Assembly: GCF_017894385.1 (NCBI RefSeq)
Contig: NZ_CP059560.1
Span: forward strand, 3,100,001 to 3,164,000
DNA length: 64,000 nt
Direction: 5' to 3'
Origin: Aromatoleum petrolei
GTDB taxonomy: Bacteria; Pseudomonadota; Gammaproteobacteria; Burkholderiales; Rhodocyclaceae
This document shows positions 1 through 8,335 of this stretch, in pieces. The notes below the pieces were generated by a model, which had not been told where the DNA came from, did no database searches, and saw only the letters and a list, made by a program, of their open reading frames with translations. The translations under genes were made by a program, and so were the position numbers. Within the stretch, counting starts at the first letter, position 1, and every line of letters begins with the position of its first letter.

Positions 1-66
1 CGTCCAGATCGCCACGGTGCCGGCGGCAGCGAGGTAGCCGATGGTCTGGTCCCGTCCGGTGCTCAT
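1..66 (-). CDS. N-terminus of a probable EamA/DMT-type transporter (partial)
   Basis: Only the first 22 codons are inside the window; the gene runs off the left edge. The start ATG is on the minus strand at 66 and the peptide begins MSTGRDQTIGYLAAAGTVAIW. A short polar start followed by an apolar Gly/Ala-rich segment is typical of the first helix of EamA (drug/metabolite) transporters, and such genes often sit divergent from a LysR regulator as here. The frame and start are visible, but the family is a guess from 22 residues. Confidence 0.4.
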   Translation of the reverse strand, partial: MSTGRDQTIGYLAAAGTVAIWT

Positions 67-129
67 GGTTGTTCCCGAATGCTGTTGGTACGGCTGCAAC
101 GATACGACTGGACAATGTTCGCGTAAAAT

Positions 130-144
130 GAATAATTCTGATTC
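130..144. promoter_or_regulatory. Candidate LysR operator in the divergent intergenic region
   Basis: GAAT and ATTC half-sites (130-133 and 141-144) form a dyad that fits the T-N11-A pattern of LysR-type sites. It lies about 20 bases before the LysR start, in the gap shared with the divergent transporter gene. Short and unproven. Confidence 0.3.
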
Positions 145-163
145 GATGCATTCCTGAGAGAGA

Positions 164-1024
164 ATGATGGATCTCGACGACCTGACCATCTTCCGTACCG
201 TCGTGCGCGAGGGCGGCATCACGCGTGCGGCCGAGAAGCTGCACCGCGTGCAATCCAACGTCACGACGCGCATCCGTCAGCTCGAGGACAAGCTGGGCGT
301 GGAGCTTTTCATCCGCGAGGGGCGACGCCTGATCGTGTCGCCTTCGGGGCGCGTGCTGCTCGACTACGCCGACCGTCTGCTCGCCCTCGCCGACGAGGCG
401 CGCGCCGCGGTCAGCGACGGCACGCCGCGCGGGCGCCTGCGCTTCGGCTCGATGGAGAGCACCGCGGCGGCACGGTTGCCGGCGCTGCTCGCGCGTTTCC
501 ATGCACAGTACCCTGAGGTGCAGCTCGAGCTGCGCACGGGGCCGACCGGGCCGCTAATCGCCGAGGTCATCGACGGTCGGCTCGAATGTGCGCTCGTGAG
601 CGGGCCGGTCAAGGATGCGCGCGTTGCGAGCGTGCCGGCCTTCGACGAGGAGCTCGTGCTCGTCGCGCCCGCCGGCCACCCGCCGATTGCCTCACCGCGC
701 GACCTGTGCGCCCGCACGCTGCTCACCTTCGAACCCGGCTGCGCCTATCGCCAGCGGCTGCAGGCCTGGCTTGCGTCGGGCGAGGTCGTGCCCGAGCGCG
801 TCGTCGAGCTCTCCTCCTATCACGCCATGATCGGCTGCGTGGCGTCCGGGATGGGCGTCGCGCTGGTGCCGCGCAGCCTGCTCGCGAAACTGCCGGTCGA
901 GGACAGCGTGTCCATCCACGCGCTGCCGCCCGAGTTCGCGCTCGCACGCACGGTGCTGATCCACCGCAGCGGTACGCCGGGACCGACGGTGCGTGCGCTG
1001 GCCGAGCTGATCGGGCGCGGCTGA
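164..1024 (+). CDS. LysR-family transcriptional regulator
   Basis: This is a 286-residue LysR-type regulator of normal length. Residues 1-60 form the winged helix-turn-helix (LDDLTIFRTVVREGG, then VQSNVTTRIRQLEDKLG), and the rest is the LysR substrate-binding fold. The start chosen is the double ATG after a GAGAGAGA purine tract. It faces the transporter gene at the left edge, so its likely job is control of that exporter and of itself. The sensor-kinase gene starts one base after its stop, so transcription may continue into the two-component genes. The effector cannot be read from sequence. Confidence 0.88.
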   Translation: MMDLDDLTIFRTVVREGGITRAAEKLHRVQSNVTTRIRQLEDKLGVELFIREGRRLIVSPSGRVLLDYADRLLALADEARAAVSDGTPRGRLRFGSMESTAAARLPALLARFHAQYPEVQLELRTGPTGPLIAEVIDGRLECALVSGPVKDARVASVPAFDEELVLVAPAGHPPIASPRDLCARTLLTFEPGCAYRQRLQAWLASGEVVPERVVELSSYHAMIGCVASGMGVALVPRSLLAKLPVEDSVSIHALPPEFALARTVLIHRSGTPGPTVRALAELIGRG

Positions 1025-1025
1025 G

Positions 1026-2630
1026 ATGGCGACCCTCTTCGGCGGTGCGCCCGCGTCCGCGCCGCCTCTCGGCACGCTGCGCCACCCGTGGCTGCTGGCG
1101 CTGGCCTTCGGCATTGCCTACCTCTTGCTCGACCGTGCGAGCTACCTGTACCCGATGCCGGACTTCAAGGTCACGCCGTGGAACCCGCAGCCCAGCCTCG
1201 CGATTGCCTTCCTGATGACGCAGGGCGGACCCTGGCTGTGGGTCGTGCTCGTGACAGTGGCGGTCGCGGAGATGACGATCCGCGACGTCGCCTCCCCCGT
1301 CGCGGCCTGCCTGATCGCGCTGGTGCTGTCGCTCGGCTACGCGGCGATCGCGGCGGTGCTGAAGGGACGGCTGCAGGGGCGGCTGCATGTGGCCGTGGCC
1401 CTGCGCCAGCGCGGCGACGTGTTGCGCCTGTTCGCCGTCGTCGCGGGGGGCAGCCTGCTGATCGGTGCGGCCTACGTCGCCGCAGTCGCACTGTTCAACG
1501 GCAGCGCGGCCGGCATCGGCACGGCGTGGCTGCGCTTCTGGATCGGCGACACGGTGGGTATCGTCGTATCCCTGCCGCTCATCCTCATGATGCTCGACGC
1601 CGCGCGCCGCGCCCAGGTGGCGATGCTGCTGCGCAATCCTGAGGTGCTGCTGCAGTTCGGCGCGATTCTCGCAAGCCTTTGGGTCGTGTTCGCGCTGCCC
1701 GCTGCTCAGCGCTTCAACTACTTCTACGTGCTCTTCCTGCCGCTGGTATGGACCGCGGCGCGCCATGGAATGGCGGGCACCGCGCCGGCGATGATCCTGT
1801 TGCAGGTGGGCGTCATCATCGGCATGGAGGCCTCGGGCATCAGCTCATTGAGCGTGTTCGAGCTGCAGGCGCTGCTGCTCGCTCTGGCGATGACCGGCTT
1901 CTTCGTCGCGGTGACGGTCGACGAGCGCCAGCGCGTCTCCGACGACCTGCGCCGCACCCTGAAGCTTGCGGCCGCGGGCGAGATGGCCGCGGCGATCACG
2001 CACGAACTCAATCAGCCGCTGACCGCGCTGAACAACTATGCGCGTGCCTGCAGTCTGATCCTCGAGTCCGATTCACCCGCCGCGCGCGACGCCCTGCCCG
2101 CGACGCTGGAACGCATTTCGGTCGAGGCGCGTCGCGCAGGTGACGTGATCCGCCGCCTGCGCGATCTCTTCAAGGGCGGTGTCGAGGGGCGCGAACCGGT
2201 CGATGTCGGCGCAGTCGCCGCGGCGATGGTCGACGCCTTCCGGCGTCACGCAGGCAGCCTCCACTTCCGGCTGGAGCTGCCCGCGGTGCGAGCTTTGGCG
2301 CAGGCCGACCGCGTGCAGGTCGAGCTCGTACTGCGCAATCTGCTGCAAAATGCGGTCGATGCGCTCGCGGCAATGCCCGGCGGGACCGTGGTCGTGCGCG
2401 TCGGTGCGGACGAGGAGCGGCTGCGCATCGAGGTCGAGGACACCGGGCCCGGCATCCCGCCCGACCGCGTGCTGACGGTGTTCGAACCCTTCGGCAGCGA
2501 CAAGGCCCACGGCATGGGCGTGGGCCTGCCGATCAGCCGCGCGATCGTCGAGTCGCATGGCGGCCAGCTCGTCGCGGAACCCGGACCCGGCGGCCGCATC
2601 CACTTCACGCTGCCGCGACTGAAGGACTGA
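1026..2630 (+). CDS. MASE1-domain sensor histidine kinase
   Basis: A 534-residue membrane kinase. The first ~300 residues hold about eight apolar segments of the MASE1 type, an integral-membrane sensory module. A cytoplasmic HisKA domain follows with the phospho-acceptor His326 in the H-box AAITHELNQPLTAL. The ATPase domain has the N-box (LLQNAVDAL), G1 (EDTGPGIP) and G2 (GMGVGLPISRAIVESHGG). There is no PAS domain, so the signal is probably sensed by the membrane part. The FixJ-type regulator gene begins two bases after the stop, which marks it as the partner. The ligand is unknown; the antiporter downstream hints at ion or pH stress. Confidence 0.88.
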   Translation: MATLFGGAPASAPPLGTLRHPWLLALAFGIAYLLLDRASYLYPMPDFKVTPWNPQPSLAIAFLMTQGGPWLWVVLVTVAVAEMTIRDVASPVAACLIALVLSLGYAAIAAVLKGRLQGRLHVAVALRQRGDVLRLFAVVAGGSLLIGAAYVAAVALFNGSAAGIGTAWLRFWIGDTVGIVVSLPLILMMLDAARRAQVAMLLRNPEVLLQFGAILASLWVVFALPAAQRFNYFYVLFLPLVWTAARHGMAGTAPAMILLQVGVIIGMEASGISSLSVFELQALLLALAMTGFFVAVTVDERQRVSDDLRRTLKLAAAGEMAAAITHELNQPLTALNNYARACSLILESDSPAARDALPATLERISVEARRAGDVIRRLRDLFKGGVEGREPVDVGAVAAAMVDAFRRHAGSLHFRLELPAVRALAQADRVQVELVLRNLLQNAVDALAAMPGGTVVVRVGADEERLRIEVEDTGPGIPPDRVLTVFEPFGSDKAHGMGVGLPISRAIVESHGGQLVAEPGPGGRIHFTLPRLKD

Positions 2631-2632
2631 GC

Positions 2633-3250
2633 ATGGACAACGACCAACGCCTGTGCGTCTTCCTCATCGACGACGATGCCGCGGTGCGCGACTCGCTGTC
2701 GCTGCTGCTGGGTGTCCGTGGCTACGCGACGCGCGTGTTCGACAGCGCCGACGCCTTCCTGCACGCAGCGGGCGATGGCGGCGAAGGCTGGGCCGGCTGC
2801 GTGCTCACCGACATCCGCATGCCCGGCCTGTCCGGCCTCGATCTGCAGCGGGTCGCCGCCGAACGTGGCATGCCGCTGCCCTTCGTCGTGATGAGCGCGC
2901 ACGGCGACGCCGCCGCCGCGCGCCAGGCCTTCCGCCAGGCCGCAATCGACTTCCTCGAGAAGCCTTTCGACGATGCCGACCTCTTCGCCGCGATCGAGCA
3001 GGCCTTCGTGCGCGAACGCGAGCGGCTGGCTTCGACGAACCGGGAACGCACGGTCAGCGGGCGGCTGGCCTCGCTCACCGAGCGCGAGCGCGAAGTCTGC
3101 GACCTGATGGTGCAGGGCCTGTCGAACCACGAGATCGCCGCGCGCCTGGGCATCAGCCATCGCACTGCACAGGTGCATCGCGGCCGCGTGATGCAGAAGA
3201 TGGAAGCCGAGTCGCTTGCCGCCCTGATCGCCGCCTGCCGCGCGGCCTGA
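2633..3250 (+). CDS. FixJ/NarL-type response regulator
   Basis: A 205-residue response regulator: receiver domain at 1-120 and LuxR-type helix-turn-helix at about 140-200. The acidic pocket is D13-D14-D15, the phospho-acceptor is D60 (LTDIRMPG), and the conserved Lys lies in FLEKPFDD. The DNA-binding end reads LTEREREVCDLMVQGLSNHE followed by IAARLGISHRTAQVHRGRV, as in FixJ and TtrR. It is the cognate partner of the upstream MASE1 kinase. Plausible targets are the small membrane protein and antiporter genes that start about 100 bases downstream. Confidence 0.9.
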   Translation: MDNDQRLCVFLIDDDAAVRDSLSLLLGVRGYATRVFDSADAFLHAAGDGGEGWAGCVLTDIRMPGLSGLDLQRVAAERGMPLPFVVMSAHGDAAAARQAFRQAAIDFLEKPFDDADLFAAIEQAFVRERERLASTNRERTVSGRLASLTEREREVCDLMVQGLSNHEIAARLGISHRTAQVHRGRVMQKMEAESLAALIAACRAA

Positions 3251-3356
3251 GGCCCGCCCGCGCCGCGGGCGCATACGCCAATCCGCGTACGCGTCCTGTC
3301 CAATTTTCGGGGGCTCCCGCCGTCGCTAAGCTGATGGCACAAGGAGAGTTTTCCCG

Positions 3357-3698
3357 ATGGCGAAGATCTCGCTCCTGATCTATCCGGAGCTCCACCGCAT
3401 TCCGCCGCGCGAACGCGATGCTGCCCTGGGCAGTGCGCGCGAGACGCCGTTCGACGGCCTCGAGCTGGCCGCGATCGCGCTCGGCCTCGCGCTCACCGCG
3501 GGTGCGACGCGCTATGTGGTGTTCGACGGCCTAACCCACCGGATCGAGGCCTTCCTCGCCAATTTCCTCCTTGCCGTGCCGCTGCTCGCCGTGCTCGCCG
3601 GCCCCTTTTTCGTCCGGCGCACGCGGCGCGGGTTGCAGCATTACCTGAGAACACACCCGTCACGGGGACTACAAGAAAGAGGAGCACAAGGGCAATGA
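3357..3698 (+). CDS. Small membrane protein upstream of the antiporter
   Basis: A 113-residue protein of unknown family. Two apolar stretches (about 35-52 and 65-85) suggest two membrane helices joined by a short loop, with a basic C-terminal tail (RRTRRGLQHYLR). A purine tract (AAGGAGAG) precedes the ATG. Its stop overlaps the antiporter start (ATGA at 3695), so the two are translationally coupled and it may be an accessory subunit or stability factor. No catalytic motif is visible. Confidence 0.7.
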   Translation: MAKISLLIYPELHRIPPRERDAALGSARETPFDGLELAAIALGLALTAGATRYVVFDGLTHRIEAFLANFLLAVPLLAVLAGPFFVRRTRRGLQHYLRTHPSRGLQERGAQGQ

Positions 3699-4954
3699 CC
3701 GAGGCGACGACCGTACAGGTCCTGGCGGCCGGCCTGTTCGCGCTGGCCATCATCCACACCTTTTCGACCAAGTTCTTCGAGCAGCTCGCGCACCGCCACC
3801 CGGCGCATGCGGGCGTGTTCCACCTGCTCGGCGAGGTCGAGGTCGTGTTCGGCTTCTGGGCGATGGTGCTGATCGTCGCGATGGGATTCCTCGCCGGCCG
3901 GACCGAGGCGATTGCCTACCTCGACAGCCGCAACTTCACCGAGCCGATGTTCGTGTTCGCGATCATGGTGATCGCCGGCAGCCGTCCGATCCTGCGCTTC
4001 GCGCTCGCGCTCGTGCGCATGGCGGCGAACTTCCTGCCGCTGCACCAGAACGTCGCGTTCTACTTCATCACGATGGCGATGGTGCCGCTGCTCGGCTCCT
4101 TCATCACCGAGCCGGCGGCGATGACGCTCGCGGCGCTGATCCTGCGCGACAAGTTCTTCACGCACGGCATCTCCAACCGACTCAAGTACGCGACGATCGG
4201 CACGCTGTTCGTGAACATCTCGATCGGCGGCACCCTCACGCCCTTCGCCGCGCCGCCGGTGCTGATGGTGGCCGGGACCTGGGGCTGGGACGTCTGGTTC
4301 ATGATCGCGAACTTCGGCTGGAAGGCGGCCCTCGCGGTTTCCTTCAACGGCTTGGTCGTGACCATGGTGTTCCGCCCGGAACTCACCGCGCTCGACACCG
4401 GCAGCGCCAAGAGCGGCGAGCGCATGCCCATGCCCATCGTCGTGATCCACCTGCTGTTCCTCGCCGGCGTCGTCGCCTTCGCCCATCACCCGGCGGTGTT
4501 CATGGGCCTGCTGCTGTTCTTCCTCGGCTTCACGACCGCCTACAAGCGCTATCAGGACCGCCTGATCCTGCGTGAAGGCCTGCTCGTCGCCTTCTTCCTC
4601 GCCGGCCTGGTCGTGCTCGGCGGGCAGCAACAGTGGTGGCTGCAGCCGGTGCTCACCGGCATGGATGCGACGACCGTGTATTTCGGCGCGACCGCCCTCA
4701 CCGCGGTCACCGACAACGCCGCGCTCACCTACCTCGGCTCGCTGGTGCAGGGCCTGTCGCCGGAATTCCAGTACGCGCTGGTGGCCGGTGCGGTGACCGG
4801 CGGCGGCCTCACGATCATCGCCAACGCGCCCAACCCGGCAGGCTTCGCGATCCTGCGCGGGCATTTCACCGATGACGCGATCCACCCGGTCGGCCTGCTG
4901 CTGTCCGCGCTGCCGCCCACCCTGGTCGCGATCATCGCCTTCCAGGTCCTGTGA
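3695..4954 (+). CDS. Putative Na+/H+ antiporter
   Basis: A 419-residue polytopic membrane protein with about eleven apolar segments. It resembles the putative Na+/H+ antiporter group (Na_H_antiport_2, distantly NhaD-like). Telling features are LLGEVEVVFGFWA near residue 45, a Gly/Pro-rich broken helix (GSFITEPAAMTLAAL) in the middle, and TAVTDNAALTYLGSL near the C-terminus; the buried acidic and Asn residues fit ion binding. It starts inside the preceding stop codon and is followed by another small membrane protein, making a three-gene unit. Likely role is sodium or pH homeostasis at the inner membrane; the exact ion is inferred. Confidence 0.78.
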   Translation: MTEATTVQVLAAGLFALAIIHTFSTKFFEQLAHRHPAHAGVFHLLGEVEVVFGFWAMVLIVAMGFLAGRTEAIAYLDSRNFTEPMFVFAIMVIAGSRPILRFALALVRMAANFLPLHQNVAFYFITMAMVPLLGSFITEPAAMTLAALILRDKFFTHGISNRLKYATIGTLFVNISIGGTLTPFAAPPVLMVAGTWGWDVWFMIANFGWKAALAVSFNGLVVTMVFRPELTALDTGSAKSGERMPMPIVVIHLLFLAGVVAFAHHPAVFMGLLLFFLGFTTAYKRYQDRLILREGLLVAFFLAGLVVLGGQQQWWLQPVLTGMDATTVYFGATALTAVTDNAALTYLGSLVQGLSPEFQYALVAGAVTGGGLTIIANAPNPAGFAILRGHFTDDAIHPVGLLLSALPPTLVAIIAFQVL

Positions 4955-4965
4955 GGAAGACCGCC

Positions 4966-5163
4966 ATGAGCACGTTCGACGAAATCATGCAGTGGTTCGA
5001 GACCCTGCCCGCGAGCTTCGCCTTCCTGCTGGCGCTGCCCTTCGTGATCGCCTTCGTCAGCCTGCTCAAGGACGCGGTCGAGCGACGTGGCGGCAGGCAG
5101 GGGCGCCGCGGCGGCGACAAAGGGCGGCCGGGCGGCCATGGCGAGCTGAAGTCCCTCCTGTAG
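4966..5163 (+). CDS. Small single-span membrane protein
   Basis: A 65-residue protein starting at the ATG at 4966, chosen because GAGGAAGA lies five bases upstream; a GTG fifteen bases earlier would overlap the antiporter stop and is less likely. The N-terminal half contains one strongly apolar helix (FAFLLALPFVIAFVSLL). The C-terminal half is very basic and Gly-rich (RRGGRQGRRGGDKGRPGG). It is probably co-transcribed with the antiporter. Function unknown; a membrane anchor with a nucleic-acid- or lipid-binding tail would fit. Confidence 0.65.
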   Translation: MSTFDEIMQWFETLPASFAFLLALPFVIAFVSLLKDAVERRGGRQGRRGGDKGRPGGHGELKSLL

Positions 5164-5174
5164 GCGCCCGTGCC

Positions 5175-5693
5175 TCAGGCGGGGGTCTCGCCGAGCAGCG
5201 CCTCGTACAGCGCGAGGTCGCCCGCCGAGAAGCAGCAGAAGATCACCTCGGCGATCGCCGGCAGGGCGGCGACGCTCTCGCACACGGTCGCGACCGCGAT
5301 GCGCGCCGCCTCGTCCTTCGGGTAGCCATACACGCCCGTGCTGATGCCGGGGAAGGCCACCGTTGCCGCCCCGTGCGCCGCCGCCACTTCCAGCGAGCGC
5401 CGGTAGCACGACGCCAGCAGCGCGGCCTCCCCGCGCGTGCCGCCATGCCACACCGGCCCCACGGTGTGGATCACGAAGCGCGCCGGCAGGCGATAGCCGC
5501 GCGTGAGCTTCGCTTCCCCGGCCGGACAACCGCCCAGGCCGCGGCATTCGTTCAGCAGCTCGGGGCCCGCCGCGCGGTGGATCGCCCCATCCACGCCACC
5601 CCCGCCCAGCAGCGAGGAATTCGCGGCGTTGACGATCGCATCGACGGGCAACGTCGTGATGTCGGCCTGGAGTGCACGAAGCGTGGCGGTCAT
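5175..5693 (-). CDS. ymdB: Macro-domain O-acetyl-ADP-ribose deacetylase
   Basis: A 172-residue single macro domain of the YmdB/MacroD type. Diagnostic motifs are the ADP-ribose loop [20 protein letters not shown] near residues 17-37 with catalytic Asn and Asp, the HTVGPVW strand, and the phosphate loop [12 protein letters not shown]. The family removes O-acetyl groups from O-acetyl-ADP-ribose or mono-ADP-ribose from proteins in the cytoplasm. It stands alone, convergent with the antiporter operon, and the start is the first ATG of the domain. Function is confident at family level; the physiological substrate is not known. Confidence 0.9.
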   Translation of the reverse strand: MTATLRALQADITTLPVDAIVNAANSSLLGGGGVDGAIHRAAGPELLNECRGLGGCPAGEAKLTRGYRLPARFVIHTVGPVWHGGTRGEAALLASCYRRSLEVAAAHGAATVAFPGISTGVYGYPKDEAARIAVATVCESVAALPAIAEVIFCCFSAGDLALYEALLGETPA

Positions 5694-5840
5694 GGGCGGT
5701 CTCCTGTCATTCCGACTGGGCGGTAATCAATCAAGCCTAGCTTCCTCCCGGCATTGGCTGCAAGGCGGAATGGTCGCCGTGGACGCAAGATGGCACTGCG
5801 AAGCGAGCTGTAACACTTGAGTACGGAATCTTGAGCGCTT

Positions 5841-5857
5841 GTTCACGGAACGTTCAC
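5841..5857 (+). promoter_or_regulatory. GTTCAC direct repeat, candidate OmpR-family response-regulator site
   Basis: GTTCAC occurs at 5841-5846 and again at 5852-5857, one helical turn (11 bases) apart and about 65 bases before the PepSY gene. This layout matches direct-repeat sites of QseB/PmrA-like regulators, which often control PepSY/cytochrome b561 pairs. No such regulator is in the window. Confidence 0.4.
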
Positions 5858-5922
5858 ATGCCGACCCCGAAAATGCCTGCCATGTCATATCGACATGCAA
5901 AGCAAATATTCGGAGCTCAAGT

Positions 5923-6195
5923 ATGAAAGTTCGTCACCTCGTCACCGCAGCCACCACCCTCTGCATCGGTACCGCCGCCTTCGCCGGCCCGCAATGCACC
6001 GAGGCGCCCAAGTCGTCGTGGCTCACCGAAGACGCGATGAAGCAGAAGATCGCCGCCGACGGTTACAGCGTCGACAAGTTCAAGGTCACGTCCGGCAACT
6101 GCTACGAGATCTACGGCAAGGACAAGGAAGGGAAGAAGGCCGAGGTGTACTTCAACCCCGTCGACGGCAGCGTCGTCAAGGCCAAGCAGGGCTGA
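5923..6195 (+). CDS. Secreted PepSY-domain protein
   Basis: A 90-residue protein starting at the ATG at 5923, where a signal peptide begins (MKVRHLVTAATTLCIGTAAFA, cut after AFA). The mature part is a single PepSY-like fold with two cysteines (QCTEAP and GNCYEIYG) that could form a disulfide in the periplasm. Upstream in-frame ATGs are rejected because they lack a signal sequence. It is followed after 22 bases by a cytochrome b561 gene, a common pairing in which the periplasmic protein may assist or modulate the membrane cytochrome. The ligand is not known. Confidence 0.8.
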   Translation: MKVRHLVTAATTLCIGTAAFAGPQCTEAPKSSWLTEDAMKQKIAADGYSVDKFKVTSGNCYEIYGKDKEGKKAEVYFNPVDGSVVKAKQG

Positions 6196-6217
6196 CGCGG
6201 GCGTGCGGGAGGCAGTC

Positions 6218-6739
6218 ATGAGCGGCGAAAGGGTGCGCGTCTGGGATTTGCCCGTGCGCGCGTTCCACTGGGGGCTGGTGGCGATGTTCGCCACCGCCTG
6301 GCTCACATCCGACGACGCCGAGGCGCCGCACCGCTGGGCGGGCTACGTCGCGCTGGGCCTGATCGCCTTCCGTGTCGTGTGGGGTTTCGTCGGCAGCCGC
6401 CACGCGCGCTTCGCCGACTTCGTGCCGCGCGCCGCGGAGCTGCGCGCCTATGTCGGCAAGTTGCTGCGGGGCCGCGAGCCGCGCCACCTCGGCCATAACC
6501 CGGCCGCGGCGGTGATGATCCTGTTCCTGATGGCGATGGTCGCGCTGATCGGCGCGACCGGCTGGCTGATGACCACCGACTGGGGCTGGGGCAGCGAGCT
6601 GCTCGAGGAACTGCACGAGGGCGCGGTGAACGCCACCTTGCTCGCGGTCGTCGTGCATGTCGCGGCGGCCATCTTCGAAAGCGTGCGCCACCGCGAGAAC
6701 CTCGTGCGCGCAATGGTCACCGGCTACAAGCGGCCCTGA
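6218..6739 (+). CDS. Cytochrome b561-family protein
   Basis: A 173-residue di-heme membrane cytochrome of the bacterial b561 type. Four membrane helices are visible, with histidines suited to heme ligation in FHWGLV, HRWAGYV, LHEGAVN and VVVHVAAA. The start at 6218 is chosen because GGGAGGCAG lies just upstream; an ATG five codons earlier has no such site. The family moves electrons across the inner membrane, often to or from periplasmic partners. It forms an operon with the PepSY protein upstream, and a strong hairpin follows it. Confidence 0.85.
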   Translation: MSGERVRVWDLPVRAFHWGLVAMFATAWLTSDDAEAPHRWAGYVALGLIAFRVVWGFVGSRHARFADFVPRAAELRAYVGKLLRGREPRHLGHNPAAAVMILFLMAMVALIGATGWLMTTDWGWGSELLEELHEGAVNATLLAVVVHVAAAIFESVRHRENLVRAMVTGYKRP

Positions 6740-6758
6740 CGCGCGGCACGGCTTCGAT

Positions 6759-6802
6759 GAGCACGGGCGGCGCCGGCAACGATTCCGGTGCCGCCCGTGC
6801 TC
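6759..6802. terminator. Bidirectional hairpin between convergent genes
   Basis: Arms 6759-6776 and 6785-6802 pair over 18 bases with one mismatch around an 8-base loop. It lies between the cytochrome b561 gene (plus) and the dehydrogenase gene (minus) and could end both transcripts. It lacks a long T tract. Confidence 0.7.
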
Positions 6803-6812
6803 GTGTGGCGCG

Positions 6813-8306
6813 TCAGCCATTGCTCGGGAAGGCGAACTGCGCCTTCTCGATGCCGGCCACGGCCCAGCGCTGCGTCATCGTCTTGCGCCGCGTATAGAAG
6901 CGCACCGCATCCGGCCCGTAGGCGTAGAGATCGCCGAACAGCGAGCGCTTCCAGCCGCCGAAGCTCTGGCACGCCACCGGCACCGGCAGCGGCACGTTTA
7001 CGCCCACCATGCCGACCTGCACCGTGTCGGTGAAATAGCGCGCGACCGCCCCGTCGCGCGTGAACACGCAAGTGCCGTTGCCGAACTCGTGCGCGTCGAT
7101 GAGGCGGATCGCCTCCTCGAGGCTCCGCACGCGCACGATCGCCAGTACCGGCCCGAAGATTTCCTCGCGATACACGCGCATCGACGGCAGCACATGGTCG
7201 AACAGCGTGCCGCCGAGGAAGAAGCCCTTCTCGTGCCCCGGCACCTTCAGCGCGCGCCCATCGACCACCAGCTGCGCGCCTTCCTCCGCACCGAGGTCGA
7301 TGTAGCTCCTGACCTTGTCGCGATGCACTCCCGTCACCAGCGGCCCCATGTCCAGCCCGCGTTCCCTGCCGTTGCCGATGCGCAGCGCCTCGACTTTGGG
7401 CTTCAGGCGCGCGACCAGTTCGTCGCCGACCGCATCGCCCACCGCGACCACCACCGAGATCGCCATGCAACGCTCGCCGCAGGAGCCGTAGGCTGCGCCC
7501 ATGATCGCGTTGACGGCGTTGTCGAGATCCGCGTCGGGCATCACCACGGCGTGGTTCTTCGCCCCGCCCAACGCCTGCACGCGCTTGCCGTGCGCGGTGC
7601 CGGTCGCATAGATGTACTCGGCGATCGGCGTCGAGCCGACAAAGCTCACCGCCTGCACGCGCGGATCGGTCAAGAGCGTGTCGACCGCTTCCTTGTCGCC
7701 ATTGACGACGTTGAACACACCTGCCGGCAGGCCCGCCTCCGTGAGCAGCTCGGCCATCAGCATCGACGCTGACGGATCCTTCTCCGAGGGTTTCAGCACG
7801 AAGGTGTTGCCGCAGGCGATCGCCATCGGGAACATCCACATCGGCACCATGGACGGGAAGTTGAACGGCGTGATGCCGGCGACCACGCCCAGCGGCGGGA
7901 ATTCGGACCACGAGTCGATGTCCGGGCCGACGTCGCGGCTGTGCTCGCCCTTCAGGAACTCGGGCGCGCCGCAGGCGTATTCGACCACCTCGATGCCGCG
8001 CGCGAGCTCGCCGTGCGCGTCCTCCCACACCTTGCCGTGCTCCTCGACGATCGCCGCGACGATGCGGTCGGCGTTGCGCTCCAGCAGTTCCTTGAACTTG
8101 AACAGCACGCGCGCACGCTTGAGCGGTGGCGTCTTGCGCCACGCCGGGAAGGCCGCGGCCGCGGCGGCGATCGCCTGCTCGACGGTGGCCTGCGACGCCA
8201 TCGCGACCTGGCGCACGGCGTGGCCGAGGGCGGGGTTGAAGATGGGCTGCGCGCGGTTGTCGTCATTGACGCGGGCGCCGCCGATGTAGTGTCCCAGGGT
8301 TTCCAT
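6813..8306 (-). CDS. mmsA: Methylmalonate/malonate-semialdehyde dehydrogenase (CoA-acylating)
   Basis: A 497-residue aldehyde dehydrogenase of the MmsA class, which converts (methyl)malonate semialdehyde plus CoA and NAD+ to propionyl- or acetyl-CoA with loss of CO2. Class markers are [20 protein letters not shown], the NAD+-binding [26 protein letters not shown], and the active-site Cys in [10 protein letters not shown]; the usual general-base Glu is absent, as expected for this CoA-dependent class. It lies 29 bases downstream of the aminotransferase in the same operon, so together they could turn beta-alanine into acetyl-CoA. Cytoplasmic. Confidence 0.92.
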   Translation of the reverse strand: METLGHYIGGARVNDDNRAQPIFNPALGHAVRQVAMASQATVEQAIAAAAAAFPAWRKTPPLKRARVLFKFKELLERNADRIVAAIVEEHGKVWEDAHGELARGIEVVEYACGAPEFLKGEHSRDVGPDIDSWSEFPPLGVVAGITPFNFPSMVPMWMFPMAIACGNTFVLKPSEKDPSASMLMAELLTEAGLPAGVFNVVNGDKEAVDTLLTDPRVQAVSFVGSTPIAEYIYATGTAHGKRVQALGGAKNHAVVMPDADLDNAVNAIMGAAYGSCGERCMAISVVVAVGDAVGDELVARLKPKVEALRIGNGRERGLDMGPLVTGVHRDKVRSYIDLGAEEGAQLVVDGRALKVPGHEKGFFLGGTLFDHVLPSMRVYREEIFGPVLAIVRVRSLEEAIRLIDAHEFGNGTCVFTRDGAVARYFTDTVQVGMVGVNVPLPVPVACQSFGGWKRSLFGDLYAYGPDAVRFYTRRKTMTQRWAVAGIEKAQFAFPSNG

Positions 8307-8335
8307 TTCGTGATGTCTCTCTCTTTGAAGTCCTG

